A program made the translations under genes and the position numbers. Of a stretch of 64,000 bases of DNA, positions 32,967-43,854 are shown in pieces. The notes beneath the pieces were generated by a model, which was not told where the DNA came from, searched no databases, and was given only the letters and a program-made list of their open reading frames with translations. Positions within the stretch are counted from its first letter, which is position 1; each line of letters begins with the position of its first letter. The stretch is from Eleusine coracana subsp. coracana. Its lineage: Eukaryota > Streptophyta > Magnoliopsida > Poales > Poaceae. Location: positions 62,670,707 to 62,734,706 of the forward strand of contig CM064420.1 in assembly GCA_032690845.1 (NCBI GenBank), given 5' to 3'.

Positions 32967-35707
32967 GGTTTTTCATTCACAATTGGGAGGGTTTGAACTG
33001 CAAACCACACTTTAGTAGGTCTAATACACCTTATGTTAAAGTGTACAGTTTGCAGATCGACATTTAAGTTCCTTAGTTGGTGTTTAAGCTAACTGGTTCT
33101 CCAGAATAGCTCCAAACTAGCTAGCAGAACCTTATTAGTTCAATATTGTTTGTGCACAACATTGAAGTAAATGAATATGTAGTAATGTCTTATGTCTAGA
33201 CCATGAGCATGCTACAGGTTTTCACCATGGAGCTAAGTTTTGATGCTAGACTTGTAAGAAAATGTATAGAAATGGATAAATGGTATTATTGTTTGGTTGG
33301 GCACTTATACCTACAATTTGTTGTGGTGGTGTCACATATTGGAGTGCACTTAAACATTTTTGGTTGCATGTTTTCCTTTTTGGTGGTATATTGATCAGGA
33401 CAGAATTTGGGGAAATATTAATCATTTGATCTCAAAGTGATTGTTGTCTTTAGGATAACAATTTTAGTTTAATTTTGAAGTGGATTCGTTGTAGTATATC
33501 TTAAAGTTGATACATGTGGACCCGCCCGTGCTTGACACCTAAACTCAGATGGTCTGCATAACTTCGACAAGCATCAGATAAATTTTGTACAGCTACGAGT
33601 AAGTAGCAGAATCAAGGTGCCAGATAAGTTGGACAAATGGATGGAGCAGATTGATTTGGTAAAGGCCCGAGTCCAAGCTGGATTCCGAGTGCAGTCGGAT
33701 GAAATTTCAGTTGCATATGGTTGTTACTAAAATTCATATGTAAGCTGTTGATCCTATCAAAGTATAACACCTGTTGATTAATTGCATGTATAAGGTATTG
33801 TTGCTTGGTTTGTTTCCTTGTTCAAAGTGGAATGTGTACCTTTGTCAGGTTCAACGTTGAAATGAATTCCAAATACATTCTTAGTAAGGACCTGAAATCG
33901 TATCTAAAGATGTTTTATGCCGTGTCCGACGGTCGACGGATCAAATGAATATGGCTGCAGCCTTCTCGTCAGAATTACACGGAGAATGCATAATGTCCTG
34001 ATAAGCATATAAAATTATTACAAAAGTAAAAATATATATATTAATTGAATTTGAGTTCCAAGTATTTATGCCCTATCTTGCTAAGCATAATACATGTAAA
34101 CTTAATTATGACTTTGACATGATCAATACAAGTCTTTGTGTCCTGTTGATTTCTTCGTTGTATACCCAGTGTCTTGTGTTTGTGAGTTTCAAGTTTTGAT
34201 TACATTATAAAGTTTGCTTTTTCATCTAATAACCATTACATAGGTTCATGCTCCCTATATAAGTAGAGTAGATGTTATTATATAACAGAGTTCGCTTTTT
34301 CATCTAATTACATAACATATTGCTAGCAGTTGCTTAGTTTTGCATATTGCTTTCAGTTGACTTTCCAGTATCCTCGTGAATGTACTAAGTGTATTTTACT
34401 CATGTATTAAAATATTTTTCACTATTGACAATGAAAATCACTGGAAAACTTCAGGATGACACTGTCTTTTCAAAGAAGGGGCATGATCAAGAGTCATTTG
34501 AATTTAAGACTGATGAAGATTGACTTTTCTTTTTCATTTCTGCATCATTGGCACACTCAGACCATTGCCTACTCAATTTAGTTAGCATAACATGTTTAAT
34601 TTGATTAATAATATTCTTTCAGGTTAAGTTATTGACAGTCTTGATCGTGTTGTTCTGAACATGAAATGAGAGGTTGCTCTTGATACCATTCCTCTTGATC
34701 ATGCTGTTTTGAACTTGCCTATTGCTTCACATTTAGTTGTGGACTACTTTGTAAAGTAGTATGCACGGATGATGAGTTGTTAAATCTATGACGATGATAA
34801 ACAATGAAATGGGACAGGTTGCAAATGGAACAAATGGCTATCTGTGCCAAACTTTTTTTGTTTCAATATTGTATGAAAATAAACCCCTCAGATTTGTAAT
34901 GAGCTATCTCAATATGTGTTAAATGGATAAAGCCTCACACGTGCAATTTTACTATGCCTAATTAAGAACCAATGAATATCATGTTGTTTGCCTTTGAATA
35001 TCTTATTGTTTTTGTTTATTTTATTTTGGGAATTGATAAGTTCCATGTCTCTGCCTCCTTTGCTTGAAGGAAGCTACAGATGTTAGTTTTTTGTAAGAGA
35101 CTGCATATGGTAGCTTTAATAACTAGCTTATGTCTAAGCTATTTTTTTTTAAGAGAATGCACTGGCTATTTTTTAAAAGAAAGTTCTCTATGTACAAGGT
35201 ATTAGAAAGTCTCCTATTCTAAATTAGTCAACCAGTTGTACAGTGAAGTGGCTGCTAAGGATATGCCATATAAGCATCGGAAATAAATGTTCATTTTTCA
35301 TTCTAGGTTACTACCATACCTACAATCGTGTGTGCTGCACATCCTGTTCTAAATTGGGGAGTTGAAATTATAATTGGAACTGCTTTTAGATAGAAACATA
35401 ATAGCCCGTTTAGTAAATATTTATCGTGGGGAGGATATAGCATGTGGGTGTCGCACATGCAAAAAGCTACCACCATAACAATACGAGATGATTAGCAATT
35501 ATCATTGCCGTTTCATCTCTGTTGTCTTTCAGTTTTGTCTCACGTAATCAATTAAGTGATTTGATTGTTAACTAAGAATACACGCATTGCCATCTGTGCA
35601 ATTTGCTGATTTTCTCTGCGTGTCGCTGTGATGAGTTCATTGTTACTCAACACTACGGACGTGTTAGTATTATATTACAGTCCAATTTCCGCTGCAAATT
35701 CAGCAGC
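32967..35707. other. Long AT-rich intergenic region, no gene seen
   Basis: About 2.7 kb of AT-rich DNA between the ClpP and SET-domain genes. Frames are short and lack motifs. The string GTTCGCTTTTTCATCTAAT-like occurs twice (near 34207 and 34287). No transposon ends were recognised, although degenerate repeats are likely. Confidence 0.4.
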
Positions 35708-35787
35708 AGTTGGCAATGGTCGCGGCTTCCCTGTGCCCAGCGTATATGTCCATCCGTGTGCCGGTCCACATATACGCCATCTAGCGC
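35708..35787. repeat. Inverted repeat arm, left
   Basis: The reverse complement of this 80-base arm matches 36391-36468 at roughly 82%. Shared blocks include GTGGACCG.CACACGGATG and CACAGGGAAGCCGCG. The arms are separated by about 600 bases. Confidence 0.75.
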
Positions 35788-36390
35788 ATCTCCACGTCTT
35801 GCTCTGGGCTCATATTTGTTTCCCCTTCCTGTCTAACGCCGTAACTTAGAAATAGACAATGCAGAATTGCATCGAATCGATCGGAGACCATAAAGTATAT
35901 ACAAGTTGCTTGTGTTATGACGAACTGCAGAAGGGATTGATGAATACGTCGCCGCCGCCACTTATGAATGACGGGATGCCAGTTAGTGCCGTGCGTGTAT
36001 TGTCGCTAGCGCTCCTGGCTCTGCTAGCCTGCAAATGTCGTGCATGACGAGGACACTGCTGCAGCGGACCGGCCACTCTCTACGGCAACCGGAAGCTCTC
36101 GTATCTCGGGCGGCAAGTTCACGTTAGGATTCTCTAGCCAGGTAACTATGTATGTTTGCCGTTCTGCACCACCTGTTAGACTACGTGTGACCTATGTTTC
36201 TTTGATCATCTAAATCAAGGTTTTAACTGTTAAACATAAGCTTTCTTCATGTCATGATTTCTATAGAAAAGACGTAGTCATATAAGTAGAGAAAATGAGA
36301 GGAAAAGACTGGATAATGATACCGTAGTTTAGGAGCCATACGTTAGACTCTGACTAAAAAAACCGTGACTCAATTTGCTTAACTAGGGGA
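35788..36390. other. Spacer between inverted repeat arms
   Basis: No supportable gene. A short frame (35859-36047) has no domain. If the arms are transposon termini this would be the body of a small element of about 760 bases. Confidence 0.35.
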
Positions 36391-36468
36391 GCGTTAGATG
36401 CCGTACACGTGGACCGACACACGGATGGGCATATAAGTTGGACACAGGGAAGCCGCGGCCGTTGGCAA
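36391..36468. repeat. Inverted repeat arm, right
   Basis: Partner of 35708-35787. It lies about 260-340 bases upstream of the SET-domain gene start codon, so it may fall in that gene's promoter or 5' leader. Confidence 0.75.
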
Positions 36469-36728
36469 TTGGCATGCGTCGGCGGCACTCGGCAGTCGGC
36501 AAGGATGGCCTTGACGAGGATTGGCAGGTCGAATCGGAGGCCCAGGAAAACGGAAATAGTTGACGCGGCCCAACTTATCGGCCTAAACCCTTCCTCTCCC
36601 ACGACGCCGGTCGCCGCCGCCGCATCATTCCTCGAATGCTTCAGTCGTGACCACCACTCCGGCCGACGTCCTCCGGTTCTCCTCAATCCTAGGAGTGGCT
36701 GCCGGCGGCTACCCTCAGCCATCCGAAG

Positions 36729-39291
36729 ATGGCTTTCCTCTTCAACAAGTTTCGAGAGGTACGCCTGCCTTCACATCTCGCTGCCACTGCGGGATCTCGA
36801 TCTGCTCCATTTCCTCCCGTTGTGCGTGATGAGAGTATGATACCCACCATGAGGCACAGTTTCGTTTGGTCACTGTGACTAAACACTATACAGTATCTGG
36901 TATGGGGGATGAACCTTCTGCGCGATCAAGCACAAGCAACTCGACTGTCTGTACCCTGAAGGCCTGAAATCTATATTCCGTATCCAAAATGCCATTTGCA
37001 TTTCGTGTTCTAGATGTGTGATTGGTGTCCCCATGTTTCTTCCAGAATCAGCTTAACATGAACACACTATTAGTCATGTGGAACATCGTGAACCATTTTT
37101 CAATCTCTTTTAATCTGTACCGTCATTTTAGCTGACTTACTTTTACATTTCCAGGCAGTCAGAACGCTTGCTAAGAACCCCACGTTTGCCCGTGATCCAA
37201 GGCACCTTCAATTTGAAGCTGATATAAATCGTTTGTTTCTCTATACAAGGTTTGTGAACATCCAAAGAAACAGCTATGTTTTAGTTTTCATGTATTTTCT
37301 CAAGCTAGACATCATGCCAGTTCTGACTATCAGATGGAATTATCTTTACTCTTTCTAGCTTTCAATAAACAATGTAACTCTGTAACTCTGTAACTCTGTT
37401 AAGGAGTATTATTGAATTGTTGTAGTTCATAGCTCACAACTCAGATGTAATCCTGTCAAACTCTTCAGCTATGCTATTATAAGCAGCTGCATGGATTAAG
37501 CTAATAAACTGTGTCATTGATCATCTCTACATTTTTAATTTAAAAGTTTCCTTGAAGAGCTTCATGTGTAGACAGCTGTTTTCCTAAGTTTCTTTTCTAT
37601 GTGCACTCAGTTATTATCGTTTGGGGGAGAATGCTGATGATAAAGATGCAGAGGAGATTATTGACATGGCCAGCAAAGCTTCTGTCGATCAGCAGCAGAA
37701 ACAAGTGCAGGAAAATATACATTATCAATTTAGGCATATATGCCAAGCAATGGATAGTTTTCTTTGTCCTGATGCCACAAATGATCCGTCAAAGGATCCT
37801 TCAGAGGAAGATCATCATTCACGGCGTAGTGGATTGAGTTTTGCCGTTGGCGGGGTTGGATCTGCAAACAAGCAAGGTACTTTGTTCTTACTAAGTGGAT
37901 CACATTGTTATATAGCTTTCTGTAGGTATATCATACTGATGTAGGCTACGTACCTAGTAGATGACTTGTTTTGGATCATCCTGTTGCATTATATATGCTA
38001 CTGAGAAGTCACTCTCAACATTTTTTCTGCTACCGAATTACTGAAGATGCTTCAAAAGTATGATAACCATAGGTCATTTACCTGTACGATGAATCAGTAT
38101 TGATGTTCCATATTGTTGTTCCATATGTACAGGCACAACGTTCTTGTTTAACTCCCAATTTATTTGGGCCCTGTAGTGCCATTCATCAGCTGTATGTACC
38201 ATAATATCAGATCTCTTATCAATGCCATTTTGTCACACCTCAGTTGAGTTCATGCTGTAAGGATAAATAAAATGTGTATTGACAGTTGCTGATGTACATT
38301 AAATCATTAATATGTAGTCACAAGAAAAATGCTGATCCTGAGCTAAATATGTATATAAATGGTGTGTTTCTTACTTTTTAACCCGTTCTTTCATTTGAAT
38401 GTAATATGTGGTACAGGCATATTACAAAATCATTATTGAAGAAACTACGTGCTAATCTATTTTCTCTGCAGTACAGCTGTCCCTGCTACAAAACCTTTGA
38501 CTCGAGCAGAATTGTCAAAGAAATTTAAGGATCAGCTTGGGTACACCCTTGACATCAGACAGTCAGAAATTCCTCACAAAGAGGCAGGACAAGGTCTGTT
38601 CCTTTCTGGAGAAGCTAATGTTGGTGCTGTCCTAGCCATCTATCCTGGTGTTATATATTCACCTGCTTATTATCGATATATACCTGGATACCCAAGAATT
38701 GATGCATGCAACAACTATCTGATAACGAGATATGATGGAACAATAATCGATGCAAAACCCTGGTGTTTTGGTGGTGAAACAAGAGAATTGTGGGATGGCT
38801 CAGATTCAGTGGACTACAGTGCTATGGCACCCAAAGGCTCAGAGAGCAACTCTGACAGAGTGTGGAGAATGCTTAGCAAACCTCTGGAGAAAAACGTCAG
38901 GGAAAATTTCGGGGAAGTGCTTGAACGACGAAATCCACTTGCTTTTGGTCATTTTGCGAATCATCCACCACAGGGATCAGCGCCAAATGTCATGATCTGC
39001 CCATATGATTTCCCTTTGACAGAGAAAAACATGAGAGTATACATCCCTAATATTACCTTTGGTGGTGAAGAGCCTGTTTCGATGAAGAGGTTCGGCTCTT
39101 TCTATTTCAAGTATGGAGGTTCCGGTAATCAGGCTGGGGGTTCTCAAGTACTGACAACGCTAGCGTTAGTCAGTACAAGGTCCATCTGTGATGAAGAGCT
39201 ATTCCTTAACTATCGGTACAGTAACTCAAAGCGGCGACCAGAATGGTATACCCCTGTGGATGAAGAAGAGGATAAGAGGAGATGGAGCTAA
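36729..39291 (+). CDS. SET-domain protein, SETD9-like, four exons
   Basis: Exons 36729-36758, 37155-37249, 37611-37876 and 38477-39291, all GT-AG, give 401 aa without frame error. The N-terminal part (MAFLFNKFRE, then helical charged sequence) precedes a diverged SET domain: GQGLF at 169-173, YPGVIYSP at 186-193, GHFANHPP at 288-295 in place of the usual NHS motif, and ELFLNYRYS at 371-379 with the conserved Tyr376. Wording around YPGVIY and FANHPP resembles the SETD9 (C5orf35) family. It is predicted to be a lysine methyltransferase or inactive relative; substrate and location are unknown. The exon-4 acceptor is the second of two nearby AG sites (38470-38471 and 38475-38476); only the second keeps the frame. 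Confidence 0.88.
37373..37396. repeat. Short tandem repeat (TGTAACTC)x3
   Basis: Three perfect copies of TGTAACTC inside intron 2 of the SET-domain gene. It is potentially length-polymorphic. Confidence 0.85.
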
Positions 39292-41805
39292 TTAAGCTCT
39301 TCTATATGGTTCTGCCCGCATTTTTTTCTTATTAACACTATTTGTTCTATTATCTATCTGAAAATCACAACAGGGCCCTGGTAAGCTCCTGAAAGTGAGA
39401 TAGCAATTCCTTTTTGCTGCATCAATACAAGTTTCCTATGTGCTGCGATAAATACTTTGACGTGTCCTTTATGGTCATGAAAAAGTAGAGTGCTTCTGTA
39501 AACTCTGCTCAATTGCTCTGATTCTTTGTAGTACCACATAAAGAATATTGATGTTACTCCTTTTTTATGACTTTTCTGTTCAAGTCTATGAATGTGATGT
39601 TGGAATTTCTGTTGAACTTTCCTCTTCCACTTACAGCAATGCCTTCCTGTTCTATTCCAGTCTATTTGACTACTTTTTAGACAAAAGTACAGGGAAGCAC
39701 CTTAAATGCTAAAAAAAATGGGACTAAAATCAGTTTCCTACATCTAAATAAATAACTTAAATGAGCAAAAGGAGCTTATGAGTTATGATACCTACTCCAT
39801 TGTTTTCCTTTTTGACCAAACTGTCAAATTGTGCACTGTTGCGAGAGTTGCTAGTTTTTCAGTTACCCTGAATTAAATAGGCTCGTGTTACACCGTGTGG
39901 CATAACAATGGCTTTCTTGCACTTCACCTATTCTTCCGTGCGAACTCCGCTTCACTGAAAATCATGCGAGTTGACCGTTGAATATATTCAATCGCTTGAA
40001 CAATGCTGTACAGTATGTGGCATGTTTGCTCTTCCTTTGGATATGCGTATCTGGCATGGCATTATCATGGCGTTTTAGCTAGTAGCACCGAAAGAGCGCG
40101 TTCTTTGGTTAGATCATAAGAAATATATCTCAGTCAAATGGCTGCTCCGGAAAGCCTTGAGATTTTGCCGTTTGGACGGTGATTTTGCTTGGACATGTAG
40201 CTTAAGTATCAAGATGATAATATTCAAGTTCTAAATTACGATCTCTTTGGTTGATTGTTCACTTGCTCCCCCAGATCTCTTTGCCTGCAATTATGTGTTC
40301 GTCGAACATTGTCTTGTTCAGGTTGGTACAATCCTGCCGAATACTCGACCGATTATACAAAGCATCAAATAATCAAACATATGAGAACCTGGGTGTAGCT
40401 ATCTTGGTCTCTAGTTGGATAAGTTGCCAACTCATTTGATAATGGGACAAAGCACCGAAATTATTTTAAAAACGAGCTCGCTCGCTGCCAGCCTATCACT
40501 ACATGTCAGCGTAAACAATTCAGTGAACGAATGGTGTGCCACAATGCGTGTCACATTTTTTTTATATATATAGAGCATAGGTGACTCTTGTTTAATGAAG
40601 GATCGAAATATTGTCAAAAAAAACTATGCATGGGTAGGAGCCGGTTTTGTCTGCTGTTTTAATTTGCTCGGAGAGTTGTGAAACAAAGAATTATACCTGT
40701 CTTTGTATAAACTTCTTCCTGCACTCTGTTTAGCATTTTTTTTCTTCATACAATCAAGCAATTCAAACTGTATACTTAAGGTTGATAGTAGTGACTTTTA
40801 TACAACAGTGATCAAGATAACGCTGATCAAGTTTGAACAGTGATTAATCAAATATTTCATGTCAAGAAGAAAATTATGTAACTATTGGAAAACACTCCAC
40901 CTAAAACTCATTTGTAGCACGGAATGCTCCTATATGATCTCTTTTTTTTTCAAGCAAATGAACTGTACAGATTGGTGAGATGTATAGAAGCACTCGTTAC
41001 TATTATTCAGAGAGAGTATGAAGTTGGATTCTTGTCCATCATTGTCAATTTCGCTATGCTTCTTAATACGAAACGTGCAAAGCACGATCTTGAAAAAAAA
41101 ATCGCTATTCAAATTATATGGTAGTGATGTTTTTTTTATAAAGTGGTAATGATGGAGTTCTGGCATATCTCACGCAAGCATGTTGATACAAACTGCCATG
41201 TGCCGGCCGATTACAATCATACACTAGCTGGAATTTGGAAGTACATCGCCTGGGAAGTTTATGATGTTGTGCTACTTTCTTTCTTGGAGGAGATCCCGGT
41301 CCCAGAGTCGCACGGTCGCAGCTACCAGCGTGGCACGGTTTGTGTCTGAAGTTCAAAGAGGAACAGATGATGCAGCTGAAAACGATGCGATTGCTACTCT
41401 ATTCATTCAGATCGAATAGGCTAACCGGGATCATGAGCGGAAGCCAGACAATTTCTCCGGCGGTCAATGATTGGTCCAGCCGTCTGAAATTATTTGGATT
41501 TGAAAACCAACATCTCTTTGCATAGACGCTTTTCTTCAGTCTTTATTACTCGTCGGCTACTTTGCTAATTTCGTACACAAAACCTTCTCCTAGGTTGGAA
41601 TTTTATTCTCTCCCGAAAGTATGTAGTAGTTAATTGAACAAACCAAGCATGGATATCCATCTGAATGTTATCATGTTATTCTCTGCAAAACAACTCTGAA
41701 GTTACTTGAGGTAGAAAAAGTGCTCCCGATATATTAATTCCAAGGGGAAAATACTATTTTGAAACGTCATCAATCTCCACTACTGCCTCTAATTCAAAAA
41801 GATTA
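39292..41805. other. 3' flank of SET gene and intergenic DNA, no gene seen
   Basis: AT-rich DNA of about 2.5 kb. Frames up to about 80 codons lack motifs. The GC-richer part 41140-41530 is open on the plus strand in pieces but shows no domain. Confidence 0.4.
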
Positions 41806-42649
41806 GAGCAACTCCAGTCCAATGACTAAATGGGTCTTTATTTGTTTTTTAGTCATTTGGAGCAAAAAAAACTCTTTCAATGTTTTTTTAGTCATTTGGA
41901 GCAAAAAAACTCTTTCAACCCACCCTTTATCTGGGCCACTGAATTTAGTAGAGCACTAAAAAATGGCCCCGACCCTCCATATTTGCTCACCCACTATTCC
42001 CTCTTCAAATGTGGACCCTACTCTATTTTTTTCCTTTCTCTCTCAGCGCCGAATTTCGATCCCAATGCCACCGCCCCCAATCCTCACGCCGCCGACCCTG
42101 TCGCCCACGGTGTTGGCCATATCCCGCCGCCGCCGCCCTCGACGCCACTGCTCTTGTCGTCGTCGCTCCCGCTGCCCGCTCCTGTCGTTTGTTGCGTCGT
42201 CATGCTCTAGCTCTGTGTCGTCCGTGGCACCTCCAACTCTGCACCTTCAGCTCTACTCGCCACCACGCGGTTCGTCATTGTCCACCGCGTCTCCAACTCT
42301 GCGTCGTCTGGATGCCAAGCAAGAGCGATGGCGTATTGCTTGAGTTGGTCCTCGACGCCGAGGCCTAGCAGGTGTTCGATGGCGGCGGCACACGGACCAC
42401 CATCTCCATTGCCGGCGGCGTGAGCGTGCAGAGGAGGAGATGCGGCGACACAAGCAAGCGAGGGAGGAGAGGCGATGGGGCGACCAGCTCGACGTCGGGT
42501 AGGAGAAAGAGGAGGCAACGGTGGGATCCACTAACAGGGGATAATTTTTGGGCTGGAGAACAAAATAATTTTGGGTCTCTGTATAATGGAAGTTGGCCTT
42601 TAAACTGATATATAGGGACTTAATTTTGATCCTTTAACTGGAGTTGCTC
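41806..42649. mobile_element. TIR DNA transposon, TTA-flanked (PIF/Harbinger-like), 844 bp
   Basis: Perfect 13-base terminal inverted repeats: GAGCAACTCCAGT at 41806-41818 and ACTGGAGTTGCTC at 42637-42649. Both are flanked by TTA (41803-41805 and 42650-42652), a 3-base target duplication of the kind made by PIF/Harbinger elements. A 22-base string, AGTCATTTGG plus AGCAAAAAAA, is repeated near 41850 and 41889. The GC-rich middle (42050-42540) is open in several frames but has no transposase; it may be captured sequence. Confidence 0.8.
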
Positions 42650-42773
42650 TTATGTTCCACATTTAATTTAATCAAAGTCAAAATGTATATGTACTATTAA
42701 TTTTAAAATGTTCTATTGTTTAACAATTAAAGAGTTATGTTTTCAGATTCACCATGCGAAATATACTTTAAAA

Positions 42774-43463
42774 CTAGCAAAGTGTCCGTGCGTTGCTACG
42801 AATTTAAAAAATAAAACACTTTTTATGACTTTATGAATTATTTACACAATATAATTTTTAGATATATACAATATTATTATTATTATTTACATGAAAGATC
42901 ATATTTATATTACCGTTGATGTTTCTTAGTATACTATTTTATATTAAAAAAATAACATTTTTTCACATTTTTTTCATATTCTAGAAGTTTTATCCGAAAG
43001 GAAAAATCAATTTACGCAGTCTACAAAATAACACTGTATTGTAATGTAATTTTGAATTTAAAAACTTGCTCCAATGGAAAAAGTTAAAACATAAAAGTTA
43101 TAGATTTCGTCGAGGCCTTTTCGAAACATATATGGATCATATTATTTAGACTTCAGAGCTAGAAGATATGGATCCCACACAGAGACCTACGTAGAGAAGT
43201 TTGAACCAGAATAAATATTTTTGCATCGCATATTTAGAAATCAAAACGGTGAGATCTGGACTTCCATTGAATATCAAAGTTATAGAACTTTTCGAGAGCT
43301 ACGATATAGAGTTTGAGTTTGCTTAATTTAAGTTCCGGACGAAAGAGTTATGATTTTTAAAATTTGGTATTTGATATGAAAGTTACGAAACTGATTTGGA
43401 TTCAATCTCTAACTTTGTGGATACGAAGTGAACGACCACACCTTAATTAATAGATTGTAGAGA
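42774..43463 (-). mobile_element. Short non-autonomous Helitron, 690 bp
   Basis: On the minus strand the 5' end reads TCTCTACAATCTATTAATTA (from 43463) after host A (complement of 43464). The 3' end reads AGCAACGCACGG...TTTGCTAG, finishing at 42774 before host T (complement of 42773). TTCGT can pair with ACGGA, with wobble, to form the short subterminal hairpin. The termini resemble those of the Helitron at 16512-19784. No coding capacity. Confidence 0.82.
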
Positions 43464-43854
43464 TATCTAATTTAGGTGTTGTTGTTTCACTCTGTGAATT
43501 ATTAGAATTTGATGATCAAAGATCGAGTTGCATGATTTTGATCAAATCTAGAATCACAACCTTCGGTGTTTACTCGGCTTCGAAGTGTGTACCAAAAAAA
43601 TGTTTTACCCGGAACAACAAGTTTGAAAATTCCCCAAACGCCGAACTGCTTTGACTGCACTTCGAGAGTTACAGACACGGTGGAGCAATCAAACAATCAC
43701 GGCGGCACCAGCAGCCGCCGTCGCCATTTATCAAGAGTCCCGCGTCCGCCTCCCCGGGCTCCCCCTGCCCCTGGCCGTGTATATATAGAGCCCATCCGGG
43801 CGGGGAGACAATGTGAAGGACGCATCGCCGAAACCAGCAGCTGCAGCGGCCATC
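43464..43854. promoter_or_regulatory. Promoter and 5' leader of carboxypeptidase gene
   Basis: A TATATATA box lies at 43780-43787, so transcription should begin near 43810. An ATG at 43811 is followed at once by TGA, giving a minimal start-stop element if it lies within the transcript. The Helitron at 42774-43463 ends about 317 bases upstream of the TATA box. Confidence 0.6.

Noticed and set aside
43813..43854. Upstream extension of the carboxypeptidase frame
   Set aside because: No ATG in frame before 43855; the ATG at 43811 is followed by a stop.
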